DNA from: Vavraia culicis subsp. floridensis
Lineage: Eukaryota > Microsporidia > Pleistophoridae
Assembly: GCF_000192795.1 (NCBI RefSeq)
Contig: NW_007360642.1
Coordinates: 1 to 58,785, forward strand
Reading direction: 5' to 3'
Length of the DNA: 58,785 nucleotides
In this document: piece by piece, positions 31,371-41,102 of the stretch
Position numbering within the stretch: position 1 is the stretch's first letter
Layout of the letters: each line of letters opens with the position of its first letter
Program-made: the position numbers and the translations under genes
Notes under the pieces: model-generated
Database searches by the model: none
What the model saw: only the letters and a program-made list of their open reading frames with translations
What the model was told of the DNA's origin: nothing

Positions 31371-32225
31371 ATGGAAAACAAGCTTGTAGCGTTTGATATC
31401 ATCAATGATAAACAAAAAATGTTAAAGCTGACCAAAACAACCCTAAAACACATAAGCATAGTGTTATATTTCGTTTTATACTGTGCTGTTGTAATCACAT
31501 TTGCGTTTCAGAACCAATTTATTTTTAGAGCTCCAGAAGATTGCAAATTGATTGGTAGAGAAACGGCGTTTGCACGGATACAGACCTCTTCAAAAAACGA
31601 TAGCGAGTTGAAAATATACGTCAAGAATAACAACAGCGAGGTTGATCTGATCTTTTTTCACGGTCGTACAATGAGCGTAAAGGTGCTCGACAAGGTCACA
31701 GAGGGATTAACAGGCTATAATATCATCTACTACTACTGTAGGGGATACGAAGACGGTACGTTTGTCAGGAACAAGAAAAATATTATGGGTGACGTTGCTG
31801 CACTTGCTGAATTCGTAGGTTCAAGAACAAGAAAAAAAATGGTAGTTTTTGGTCAGTCATTTGGTTGCCATTTCGCACTGTATTTCACAAAATTGATGAA
31901 TAAAGACCATATCTTGGTCCTTGAAAATCCCTTTTACTCATTAAGATCTGTCATTAAGCACAAATTTTCTCTTCCATTGTATTTCTTGCTTGCTCATGAT
32001 TACAGGAACGCAGAGCTGTTGGAAAAAGTCACTGGTAAAATCTTTTTGATTTTATCAGAGAATGACAGATATCTACCAAAAATAGATATCGTTAAAATGA
32101 GAAACCTTATAGAATCAAAGAATGCACAAATTTTTGTCATTGAGGGAGTGGGCCATGCCGATGTGGGCAAAAAAGAAGAATTTTTCTCAATTTTGAATGA
32201 CAACGTGTACAGCGAGGTGGCATAG
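31371..32225 (+). CDS. Membrane-anchored alpha/beta hydrolase, BEM46/ABHD13-like, copy 2
   Basis: The 284-residue product is colinear with copy 1 along its whole length. It has an N-terminal membrane segment (about 29-47), FAFQNQFIFR, and FFHGRTM with the canonical HG that copy 1 has lost. It continues with NIIYYYCRGYEDGTF, and a triad of S163 (GQSFG), D232 (SENDRYLP) and H262 (GVGHAD). YCRGYEDGTF recalls the family's YRGYGxSxG. The intact motifs suggest an active hydrolase facing an endomembrane lumen or the surface; substrate unknown. The ATG follows ACCCATAGAAA, a context nearly the same as that of NOG1. Confidence 0.85.
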   Translation: MENKLVAFDIINDKQKMLKLTKTTLKHISIVLYFVLYCAVVITFAFQNQFIFRAPEDCKLIGRETAFARIQTSSKNDSELKIYVKNNNSEVDLIFFHGRTMSVKVLDKVTEGLTGYNIIYYYCRGYEDGTFVRNKKNIMGDVAALAEFVGSRTRKKMVVFGQSFGCHFALYFTKLMNKDHILVLENPFYSLRSVIKHKFSLPLYFLLAHDYRNAELLEKVTGKIFLILSENDRYLPKIDIVKMRNLIESKNAQIFVIEGVGHADVGKKEEFFSILNDNVYSEVA

Positions 32226-33087
32226 ATACACACAGGTAATAATGGCGATTAAAATGTGGGTCCAATAATGTTTTCGTTATTTACACGGTTCAGTTCTTTA
32301 CCTATCTCATTTAACCGTCTGATATAGGAAAAAATAGTGCATATTGATGTGTCAAAATGTTTAGCTGATAGGTAGCCGGATAATGTTATTGATACGGGCA
32401 AATAATGCTTATGACAGTCAATAATTCTCAAAGACCGTGCTATAGTTTATAAATTTGATCTTGATCATGTTATTCGCAGCAAACAGACATTTTCAGCACT
32501 TAAAATACAGACATCAACACAATCACTGCATATCATCTCAGAGCATCTCATTTCTTGAATATTATGTTGTGAGTAAAACGTAAAACTACGCAATTATAAG
32601 GTCATAGCAACGGATTGGTTAGTTTAAGTGATTTAAGATTGTGTTATGGGTATTAAGGCCTACAATTACGCAATAATTCCATTACAAAAATACTACTGCA
32701 GTGTGAACTGATGGAGGAAGTGAGGAAAACCAAAAAACGGATACTGCTCTCTCACAGCCGGTAAGCAGACAGTAAACGAAATTTTAGCTAAATAATTTTG
32801 AGATCAAGCCATGTGCACAATTTCTACAACATATTACCGCAACTTTCTGTTAACGAAAAACATGATTAATAATCTCAAGGTACAGAAGCTGTCACAGCAG
32901 GATAAACGCGATCAAACCACGCAATACATAAGAAACCCTGCACCATTCCCAGGAAGACTGCTGGTGCACGATCAGCGATCCGGTCATTAAAAACGACATT
33001 AATAGAGCATTATTGGTAGATATCTTGGGTAGTTACCAGCCTTGGCGAATATTAGGGAACATTAAAACTCAACATATCGTATTTAAT
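32226..33087. other. Intergenic region, converging genes
   Basis: No gene recognised. Short frames only. Confidence 0.6.
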
Positions 33088-34443
33088 TTAAACATCAGAC
33101 TCATCTGCTTCTACACTTGGCTCTTCCTCAATTTCTGTTGTATCGTCCTCTTCCTCAGGTGGTATCTCATTCTCAACAATCTCCACACGTATCTCAACGT
33201 TGCAGTCGCTAAAATACTTTTCAAGAGCACCAAACTCGTCCTTATCAATGCTGGAAAACAGGTAAGCCGTGTCATATGTTATTATTTTCATATCGAACGA
33301 CTTGCTTGTCATCACGCTCACGTCAACACGATAAAACTCAACCAACCGTATCTCACGGTGTGGCATGTAAATCACCTTCGGCAAGAAAATAACTGCATCA
33401 GCTATCGGAAACAGAAGACCCTCCAGCGCACGCAGTGCGCAGCTGAGAAATATCTGGTTGGCTTTGGTCTTAAAGCCTTCACTCACCTGCACCTTTTGCC
33501 TTGTAAACAACTCAATTATTTCTATAAAAGTTTCGTGAAGCTCACCGGTGTACTTCTCTTTCAATGTGGGATATTTTGATCGCAGATCATCGTCAAGCTC
33601 TACCTCAAAGTCCTCCACAATTCCCTTCTCAAAGAGCAGATTTATGAAATTGTATCGTGTCTGTCCTTGTTTGATCGACGGATCAACGTTGATGATGATA
33701 TTAACGACCTTCTCCTGTTCCAACACCACAATTCTTTTGATAGAACTGTACAACACTTTATGTTCGTACGTTCTTCCGAGCACTCTTATGTAATTCTCGC
33801 TAAAGATGTAGTCGCTTTTACCTCTTGGTGACACGTTGTTGAGGGTCTCAAACGCTATAATGCTCTTTACCTGTCCAATTTCACTGCGTTCTCTCAAATT
33901 CTTCACAAAATTTTCATCTGGAACACCCAGTCTCATCTCAATCACCCCGTCAAATTCTTTATCACAATCAAAACCTAAAACCGCCTCATTCTTAACGCTG
34001 CAAACGCTTACAATGTCCTTCAACGAAACATCAAATATTAATTTGTCGGTTCTGTACTCCAAATAATCATCCGAAAACGTAACTTTTCCTTTCGTTGTGT
34101 CCACTATCTCCAGTGGTTTCACGTACACATTTATTGAATACCAATGGCCGCACACCTTCTTGATCTCCTCGATCTTCTCTTCCAGAATGTTGTTGATGTT
34201 GAATATTTTCGTCTTTGTGGTGATTCTCATGCTGTACAGACGCGTGCCACGGTACAATTCTATTCTATGAATGTCATCTTTCTTTATTGTGGTGATTGCG
34301 CCGCTGTCGAGGTTCTTCATCGCCATTCCCTTGTCTGCCAGCCTCAGGTTTATGTTTTCATCATCGTTATTAGTGTTGAGGAGGAACAGGTTGTCCAGGC
34401 TGATTACGTCTTCCATTTCAAGGGGCACATAAAAATTTTTCAT
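33088..34443 (-). CDS. POB3: FACT complex subunit Pob3/SSRP1
   Basis: Pob3 pairs with Spt16 in FACT, the histone chaperone that opens nucleosomes for transcription and replication. The 451-residue product has the N-terminal dimerisation/PH region. The signature TYEHKVLYSSIKRIVVL...DPSIKQGQTRYNFINLLF (about 225-271) corresponds to the SSRP1 stretch ending KQGQTRYHF-LF. A second PH-like segment follows, then a strongly acidic tail (last 28 residues). There is no HMG box, as in yeast Pob3. ATG at 34443; no CCC motif within 25 nt. The large plus-strand frames inside it are antisense shadows. Confidence 0.9.
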   Translation of the reverse strand: MKNFYVPLEMEDVISLDNLFLLNTNNDDENINLRLADKGMAMKNLDSGAITTIKKDDIHRIELYRGTRLYSMRITTKTKIFNINNILEEKIEEIKKVCGHWYSINVYVKPLEIVDTTKGKVTFSDDYLEYRTDKLIFDVSLKDIVSVCSVKNEAVLGFDCDKEFDGVIEMRLGVPDENFVKNLRERSEIGQVKSIIAFETLNNVSPRGKSDYIFSENYIRVLGRTYEHKVLYSSIKRIVVLEQEKVVNIIINVDPSIKQGQTRYNFINLLFEKGIVEDFEVELDDDLRSKYPTLKEKYTGELHETFIEIIELFTRQKVQVSEGFKTKANQIFLSCALRALEGLLFPIADAVIFLPKVIYMPHREIRLVEFYRVDVSVMTSKSFDMKIITYDTAYLFSSIDKDEFGALEKYFSDCNVEIRVEIVENEIPPEEEDDTTEIEEEPSVEADESDV

Positions 34444-34970
34444 ATGTGCTCTTCTCTTTGACCGCTCGCCAGGAGACTCGTCCTTTTATCCAATACAAGT
34501 GAAACACGTGTGAAATCGTGTAATAAATATGACAAATGCAACATTTTGGTAGCTAAACAGCCATTATCTCACATTAATCCCACATTCTGGTGTATTGACA
34601 CCAACAATCGCTCACGCCTACCAAGCGCGATAATTATTGTGCGATCTGTTCGTCATTTTTAATATTTCTTGTCAACGCATGTTTTGTATAAAACACATTT
34701 TTAGGATCAGTTTGGAACATTTGCTGTCATTCAATTGGCACCATGCGTTGCATCGACTTTTCAGCTAGTGCAAAGTTTTTAGCGCAGAACTGCAATCAAT
34801 CCACGTCAAACATTTCAATTAAAGGTTAGTTTGAATGGTGTTGTTGTGATAAAGTATAAGAAGATGTTTAGGGATGGAACTTATCAAAAGTATTGATAGA
34901 CGGGAATATGCCGTAATGAAACAGCACTTTCAGAATGCACTCGGTTGCTGATGCATTTTACCGCTTTTTT

Positions 34971-35057
34971 GTACTAAAATTAACTTATTTGTCTCTTCAC
35001 ACAGCAGCAACATCTGAACAAACACGCTTTTCCCATTTGCTGGAGACTGCCATCACA
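34971..35057 (+). repeat. Dispersed degenerate repeat, copy
   Basis: The fullest copy: CTAAAATTAACTTATTT, CTCTTCACACAGCAGC, AACATCTGAACAAACACG, TTTGCTGGAGACTGCCATCA. Related to 22161, 30251 and 41261. GGCCTTGCAATTATGG about 45 bp downstream also has a counterpart after the 30251 copy. Confidence 0.5.
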
Positions 35058-35525
35058 GCCTTTGTCTATGATTTTAATGTCTGAGACAAAGCAACACCAT
35101 CCCGTTCAGGGCCTTGCAATTATGGTAAGGAGCACTTCTTGGAACTAACGAGTTTGAAGACGTAAATCTCACCAGTGTCAATAACAGTATGAGTGTTACA
35201 GCACACCATGAGACGAGTAAATGGTGTGCAGTACGTATTGCTGATGTAAAGTGTTTGGTAAACAACAGTTATAGGCAGTTTGAGAAGGTTAAACGGTTGA
35301 TGAGGCCTTGATCGTTGAGTAGACAGACTAATACGTGCTATCTCTGCTGTATAAAGAATGTTTGATCTATGCATGCTTGATAGAGAAATGAACCTAAGTT
35401 GTGAGGCGTAAAGATAAGCGGTAATGGCAAATTCACATGTCTGTTCGTTAACTCATGTAGGTATTGTGCACATGGAGTGAATGTGTTTGTATGGAAAATT
35501 TGATTAAACTGTACGGCCCATCGTG

Positions 35526-35786
35526 TTGTTTCAGCTGAAGCATCGCCCAAAGATCAACAAGCTAGGCTCGCTGTAACAGATGTTAAACGGACACGCTAAT
35601 CAGGGTGCAGAACCTCCGATCCGTTAGATGCTGTACTGGAACAATGACCAACAGCCTTTCAGAAGGGCCTGTGGATTGTCCCACAATCTTACCACAGGGT
35701 CATCGGTGCCAACTGCTATAGCTAGAGCAGGTCTTAATAAAACATGTTTAACCGAATGAGTGTGCATGCTGGTGGTGTTAAATAAA
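35526..35786 (+). repeat. Inverted repeat, left unit (261 bp)
   Basis: Reverse complement of 39483-39742 with three differences: two substitutions and one 1-base gap, all near 35745-35753. The first 219 bases are identical. Contains three consecutive hairpins: CCTT-TCAG-AAGG (35655-35666), CCTGTGGATTGT with ACAAT-CTTA-CCACAGG (35668-35698), and CTGCT-AGCAG (35713-35730). No ORF of note. Confidence 0.95.
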
Positions 35787-36068
35787 GAAAGGGAAGAGTG
35801 CACAATCGCATAAATAGGTCTGCCAGCTACTCAACGACTTTGCACGAAGGTGCCAATATTTCTATCAAAACTAGCCATGTGTGTCAAGCGGATGTACGAG
35901 GCATCATCTTGGTTATTGCAGCCAATTTTTGCCAGTAAATTTTTTAAATCGCAATAACAAAATCTTCATTTGGTCTTAGGCACAGCGCGGTGCAGCCAGT
36001 ACTACACAACAAATCCATGTTTGTTATTGGGAACAAAAGATAAATTTAGAGATGTACTTAACGCAATT

Positions 36069-36803
36069 TTAACTAACACTGGCCAACTCACTGATCAGAA
36101 TGATAAAAAGATTTACACAGTTATGACCCGATGAGATAACTTTGTTGGCCGTGATTAGTGTACCGTTATCATCGTCTTTCAGTGCTCGTACAACGTTGAT
36201 ATAACTTTCAGTCACGCGTAGCACAAAAAATCTGTTTACGTACGACTCGTGTGCATGCAAATTAAATATCTGATTGTAAAACTTATCAAATACCACATTC
36301 ACAGCACGAATGCGGAAAATAGAGGCGCACTTCACCAAAAAAGATGGTTTTTTGTTCAAGAACTGGCATCTTTTCTCATTCCAGCTCGGTAGCGGCATTA
36401 ACTCACTCGATGGATTCAGACAGAATTCCTCCAATGAAACGTAATTAGTTGCCATGTTCTTGTTATTGGCATTTTCATCTCCTTTCAGTATATCATTCAC
36501 AATGAATGCTGATGATGAATTGATCATCACCTGTCTAAGTACTGGACAACCATTCGTACCGCAATGTTCAAAATCAACTATAAAATACGAATTCGAGAAC
36601 CCGCTCAGTTTCTGGCTGTAGCGCATTTCTGTGTTCTTTTCGTTCAAGTGATTCACATATGACCGATTGTGGAACATTACAGCGACATAGAGAACAAAAT
36701 ATACTAAGCATAGTATAAATAATAGCGTAGATAGTATTAATACCGTTTTTGCTAGCCAAATTTTCAGTTGTAGTTTTCCATAACGATTTTGCTCTTTTGA
36801 CAT
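36069..36803 (-). CDS. Hypothetical signal-anchor membrane protein
   Basis: The 244-residue product is not recognised. After a short basic cytoplasmic segment (1-15), a hydrophobic stretch at about 16-43 (IWLAKTVLILSTLLFILCLVY and on) should anchor it with the C-terminal domain outside or in the lumen. That domain has several N-x-S/T sequons and five cysteines. The gene lies inside the segment bounded by the 260-bp inverted repeats. The ATG at 36803 has an AAAAGTATAAA box 23 nt upstream, as in the secreted Cys-rich family. Function unknown. Confidence 0.7.
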   Translation of the reverse strand: MSKEQNRYGKLQLKIWLAKTVLILSTLLFILCLVYFVLYVAVMFHNRSYVNHLNEKNTEMRYSQKLSGFSNSYFIVDFEHCGTNGCPVLRQVMINSSSAFIVNDILKGDENANNKNMATNYVSLEEFCLNPSSELMPLPSWNEKRCQFLNKKPSFLVKCASIFRIRAVNVVFDKFYNQIFNLHAHESYVNRFFVLRVTESYINVVRALKDDDNGTLITANKVISSGHNCVNLFIILISELASVS

Positions 36804-36826
36804 GGTTTACAGAGTCTTTCCTTTTT

Positions 36827-36837
36827 TTTATACTTTT
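36827..36837 (-). promoter_or_regulatory. TATA-like box AAAAGTATAAA
   Basis: Minus-strand element 23 nt before the ATG at 36803, matching the boxes at 5944, 8438 and 10830. Confidence 0.5.
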
Positions 36838-37670
36838 GTAAAAGGAAAATTTTTGCTATTGGCACCGCAATCAAGAACAAAGAAACTTACAACTGTTTAC
36901 CAACATAATACAGCACACATCCTTTTGTTTATGAGTTTTATACCTGTCCAAACGAAAAAAATACTGAATACTCTTCTTCCTGTGACGGAGCTAGCTTAAA
37001 TCATATTTTGAAGATCACTTTCGCAAAAATAATTTTGCAAACCGGGTAAATTACTACAATTTTGCAGCACAAAGAGCGATATGCCGTTTAACCAGGTGTT
37101 AAGCGCTAGAGTGTTCGTACATTTGATATGCAGATTCGTAAACTACTGTTTTTAAGTAGCTGATTTCTAAGTAACAGCCAAGAGCCTTCGAATTTGGCCA
37201 TTGTTGCAACTGCTTATGAAAATGCTTTTTAGAAGTAGTCAAGAGACGTGTTTTAACTAGGTATTAATTGGTGCTGCATCTTTCTACGGCTCTCAGAAAT
37301 GTAGGATTGCGAGTTTAAACTCTTAAACGATAATATAGTATTCTTTTTTCCTATTCGGGTCCTTAACCAACAGATAGCACTGATAAGGGAACAATTTGCC
37401 GATACATCTCTCAATGTTGTTTCTGTGCCTGACATATGCACTGGCACCACGGTACGATCAGTACATACTAACAATTTCGATACATAGCACTTAACAATCA
37501 TGATGCAGCGTAGCTATGATTAAAAATGAGCTGTGCTCAATTAGTTGACTCACAGTTAACTTTAACACTCTGATAGAATGAGCATGCATATTTGGACTTG
37601 TACCAAACAAAACAGAATTGCTGCCAACGGCCGGTTACAACTGATAGATTTTAATTTAATTCCAAATACA
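36838..37670. other. Intergenic region
   Basis: No gene or repeat recognised. Confidence 0.55.
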
Positions 37671-38873
37671 TCAATTAAAATCCAACTTTCTGGTACTTTT
37701 GTGCAAAGTGCCCTTCGCCACCGTGCTCAACCGTTTTTCAAGAGGCGAAAAGGCAATAACACGTGAAAAGTTATCAGTTCTCTTTCGTTTCGGCGAGCTC
37801 AGCAATTTAAAGGGCATATGATCATCAATACTATCAAGATCTAGTGATCTACATTTCTCCAATCTTGTGTTTGCCCTCTGGATACATTCTTTTCTTTGAA
37901 CTGAAAAGCGATGAAACTTTTCATAAATCTTAACAAAAACATGCTGGTAGAAACCCTGAATATGGTGGCACACACGGTCTGTCTCATAAAGTGTGTATAT
38001 TTGGTGTTGAATGTCTTCCAATTCCACATTATTTTTGATTTGGTAAATAAATGCTACTAGTGTTTCCAAAAAGTAGTTGTTTCTGACTACGTAGTAAACG
38101 TTCTCGAACACATACTCAATAAACAAACGGCTTTGTAAGCTATTCTCCTCTCCAAACATGTCAAGCACGTCTTTCTGAATATCTTTCATAATATTTAGCA
38201 TTTCTGTGGTTTTAACCACGCATCTCATGTGATTAAGAAATTCAAACTTGTACCTCAGAAGACACTGCTCGATAACAACGTTTCGATCATGGTAAAATTT
38301 GTAAATATACTCATTTGTTTCGATTTGGTTCGTAGGATATGAAAATATTGTTACTTTCAAGTTCAGGCATTTGTACAGAAGGTTTATGTACTCATAAATG
38401 TTTTGCTTGTTGCAATTTCTACACTTCGAGGTGTAGTATGCGACTAGATTTGTGAATGTCTTTTTACAACTACCATAAAACCTGAATATAAACCAGAGCA
38501 ATTCTTCAATTTCGTCGACGAGATACACCATAATGGTTTTCTCCTGCGTATTCTTGAGAAGAAAGCTTTCGAAATAATCAATCTGCATCAGAAATATAGC
38601 TGGATTTCCCAGATTTTCGCATGTTTGCACCATGCCACCAATGTAATTGCCTCGTTTGTCCGATAGATTCTTGAGTTTGGTGCAAAAGTTTTGAATTATC
38701 ATATGATATGAAATCTGCGCTTCCAATAGTACCATGTTCAGGTGTGAGATTCTCTCATTAAATAATTTTTTAAAGTTGAGAAGCGTAAAACTTACCTGAA
38801 AAATAATCAAATATGTTTGATTGTAGTGACAACCCTCTCCAAGACATATTGAGCGTACCCGATCTATTAACAT
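37671..38873 (-). CDS. Hypothetical protein, helical, with basic C-terminus
   Basis: The 400-residue product is not recognised. The body is rich in Phe, Tyr, Ile, Leu and Cys and looks helical. A CRNC pair occurs near residue 153, with no complete zinc motif. The last 70 residues are basic and polar, with SSPKRKRTDN resembling a nuclear localisation signal. There is no signal peptide. The AT-rich codon usage differs from neighbouring housekeeping genes. Near the 5' end, TTTCAG is followed directly by GTAAGT, a perfect splice-donor string, but the frame is open through it. A later start or short intron is therefore possible and the first 30-45 residues are uncertain. Lies inside the inverted-repeat-bounded segment. 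Confidence 0.6.
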   Translation of the reverse strand: MLIDRVRSICLGEGCHYNQTYLIIFQVSFTLLNFKKLFNERISHLNMVLLEAQISYHMIIQNFCTKLKNLSDKRGNYIGGMVQTCENLGNPAIFLMQIDYFESFLLKNTQEKTIMVYLVDEIEELLWFIFRFYGSCKKTFTNLVAYYTSKCRNCNKQNIYEYINLLYKCLNLKVTIFSYPTNQIETNEYIYKFYHDRNVVIEQCLLRYKFEFLNHMRCVVKTTEMLNIMKDIQKDVLDMFGEENSLQSRLFIEYVFENVYYVVRNNYFLETLVAFIYQIKNNVELEDIQHQIYTLYETDRVCHHIQGFYQHVFVKIYEKFHRFSVQRKECIQRANTRLEKCRSLDLDSIDDHMPFKLLSSPKRKRTDNFSRVIAFSPLEKRLSTVAKGTLHKSTRKLDFN

Positions 38874-39926
38874 GAACGGAAATATTTATCTAAAAAACAA
38901 AAATGGTACATTTTGATAAAGTCAATCCGCACATAATGACATTTCCCATATTTGCAATGTTCAGCAGGCAATTTAAATGAACCGTAGCATTAACCAGCAT
39001 AATTTTCATGACAGCACGTAACTTCGCTTTTGTTTTGGCAACAGGAGCACGCTCAAGTCTAATATCAGTTGTACAATATTTTGTTGCAACCTTTCAAATA
39101 TCCGGGCAAGATCAGGCAGAAATAATCTTTATAATGCAGATTTTGTATCACTTGAAAATGTGAAAAATTGTTCAAAAGTTGCAGCTTGAAATGAAGCGCT
39201 TCAAAATAACCAGGCTAACAATTTTATTCCAGACAACACATCTGCAATGTTACGGTATATTCCGTTTAATAGCAGAAAAATTCGTATTGTGGTGTTCTGT
39301 TTATCATTCTGATTTGAACTTTATCATTTTAGCAATCCTTTGTTTCTGCTTTTGTGTCTGAAACATGTTATATCAAGTATCAACGGGACTTATGGTATTA
39401 TTCGGCACGATTGTTTATAATAAGAGCGAGAAAACTAAAGTTACGGCTATTGAGTATGTTTTTAGAAATTGTTTATAGCACTTTTATTTAACACCACCAG
39501 CATGCACACTCATTCGCTAAACACGTTTTATTAAGACCTGCTCTAGCTATAGCAGTTGGCACCGATGACCCTGTGGTAAGATTGTGGGACAATCCACAGG
39601 CCCTTCTGAAAGGCTGTTGGTCATTGTTCCAGTACAGCATCTAACGGATCGGAGGTTCTGCACCCTGATTAGCGTGTCCGTTTAACATCTGTTACAGCGA
39701 GCCTAGCTTGTTGATCTTTGGGCGATGCTTCAGCTGAAACAATTTTTGAACACAAACCCTGCCGTACACGCAGCTGCAGGTTCGATCTAACTGTACAAAC
39801 ACATAATTCAAAGCACTAAAAAACGAAAGTTGTAAAACTGTTTGTGACCAAGAGCCGGTTGTATATCAGTTTGTCATTGTTACATGGAAATTTTTGATCA
39901 ACTAGAATTTTAAACAGTGCCCCAAA
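38874..39926. other. Intergenic region containing right inverted-repeat unit
   Basis: Besides the repeat at 39483-39742, no gene is supported. CCCC at 39920-39923 lies 3 nt before the GWT1 ATG. Confidence 0.6.
39483..39742 (-). repeat. Inverted repeat, right unit (260 bp)
   Basis: Nearly exact reverse complement of 35526-35786. The pair encloses 3.7 kb with the genes at 36069-36803 and 37671-38873. Homology outside the core falls off sharply, with only patches such as GTGTTTGTA and GTACGGC shared. Confidence 0.95.
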
Positions 39927-41102
39927 ATGTTTAAAAAAGAAATCGAAACTTTTCTTGTAATAGCAGCTACGATTTATCCTTGTATCCTTAGGAAAGGAAT
40001 CGGAGCTAGCAGTAACCTATTCGTTGACCTTATATCATTGATTTTGCCGCAATATCTTGTGCTATTGGACTATAAGTTGGTCTACGTGTTGGTAATCGTG
40101 GTGCTCACACCGTTTGTAAAACGATCCAATTTGTTCAAGGGAACAACAGGTTTGTCCAAAAGACGCCGCGTGATGAGAACGTTGCAAACGGCAATAACTG
40201 TGAACTGCATTGTGATAAACATATTGGAAAACGCTGGGGTCTTGAGCGACAGGTTCCGATCGACCATTTTCTATGGAATATCGCTCGGCGACCTATGCAA
40301 AAGCTCTGTAGTGTTGATCGAAGGATACAAGTGCGCCAGAAAGGCCAATAACTCGATCTACCAACGGTTTATACTGTCTTTGATGGCCGGCACCGTAATA
40401 TGTTTTGTCAACATAATTATGGGCACTAAGCACGATATTACACAATATGGTGCGAACATAAACTTCTTTCTGGTACTATCATGCTCATATATCCTGTTTA
40501 TGGTCTTCAGAAGTAAGCACAATTTCAAATTGGCTCTGTCCCTGATGATTGTGCAAGAATATTATTTGAGGGTGGGGAGACTCGATGAAATCATCTTTTC
40601 GGAAAAAAGAACAGGCTGGTTGATGAGAAACAAGGAAGGTCTGAACGCAATATTGCCAACACTTGTTATGTTCCTTTTCTCGTCATATATTGGTCGAAAA
40701 ATGACCAACAGGAAAGCAACGTTGCAGGGCATCTTGACAACATTTTTTGTCACGTGTTTATTTGTTGTATCTTACGGGTACTCAAATGGAATGTCGTCTG
40801 CTTCCAGGCGATTGGGCAATTTGTCTTACACAATGTTATCGCTGTCTCTATTCTTCGGCCAATATATGGGTTTGTACGTTGCTGACTACTTTTTTCCCTT
40901 GATATTGACTGATCTCCAACTTTTTATTGGTCACCACATGATACTCTTGGTGTTTATGTCTGAGGTCCTGAAAATGATCATAACAGATCTTGAAGTCGGT
41001 ATCCATGCACGAAACGCATATCCATGCATCTCAAATTTTCTTCTTCTTTCCAGTTTTATCGTGATATTTTATCTTTTTAGGTTGTGTGCGAAACCTAAAT
41101 AA
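39927..41102 (+). CDS. GWT1: GPI-anchor inositol acyltransferase Gwt1/PIG-W
   Basis: ER enzyme that acylates the inositol of GlcN-PI, an early step of GPI-anchor synthesis needed for surface and wall proteins. The 391-residue product is hydrophobic with about ten predicted membrane spans. It has ITVNCIVINILENAGVLSDRF and YGISLGDL (cf. FPRRFAKTE, YG-x-LMD), RTGWLMRNKEG at 228-238 containing the conserved NKEG, and SRRLGNLSY at 293-301, the Gwt1 signature (SRR-x-NL-Y). It is about 100 residues shorter than yeast Gwt1. ATG 39927 is immediately preceded by CCCCAAA. Its presence implies GPI-anchored surface proteins are made. Confidence 0.88.
   Translation: MFKKEIETFLVIAATIYPCILRKGIGASSNLFVDLISLILPQYLVLLDYKLVYVLVIVVLTPFVKRSNLFKGTTGLSKRRRVMRTLQTAITVNCIVINILENAGVLSDRFRSTIFYGISLGDLCKSSVVLIEGYKCARKANNSIYQRFILSLMAGTVICFVNIIMGTKHDITQYGANINFFLVLSCSYILFMVFRSKHNFKLALSLMIVQEYYLRVGRLDEIIFSEKRTGWLMRNKEGLNAILPTLVMFLFSSYIGRKMTNRKATLQGILTTFFVTCLFVVSYGYSNGMSSASRRLGNLSYTMLSLSLFFGQYMGLYVADYFFPLILTDLQLFIGHHMILLVFMSEVLKMIITDLEVGIHARNAYPCISNFLLLSSFIVIFYLFRLCAKPK

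Larger units (their letters stand above)
34444..36068. other. Intergenic region containing repeats
   Basis: Contains a dispersed-repeat copy (34971-35057) and the left inverted-repeat unit (35526-35786). No protein gene is supported. Confidence 0.6.

Noticed and set aside
33013..33579. 188-codon plus-strand ORF antisense to POB3
   Set aside because: Shadow of POB3 with no recognisable protein; the same applies to the long frames antisense to SEC6, CBF5 and NOG1.
38790..38800. CAG|GTAAGT as a splice donor within the 38873 ORF
   Set aside because: The reading frame is open through it and no clearly superior acceptor or branch site was found; left as an uncertainty of the N-terminus.
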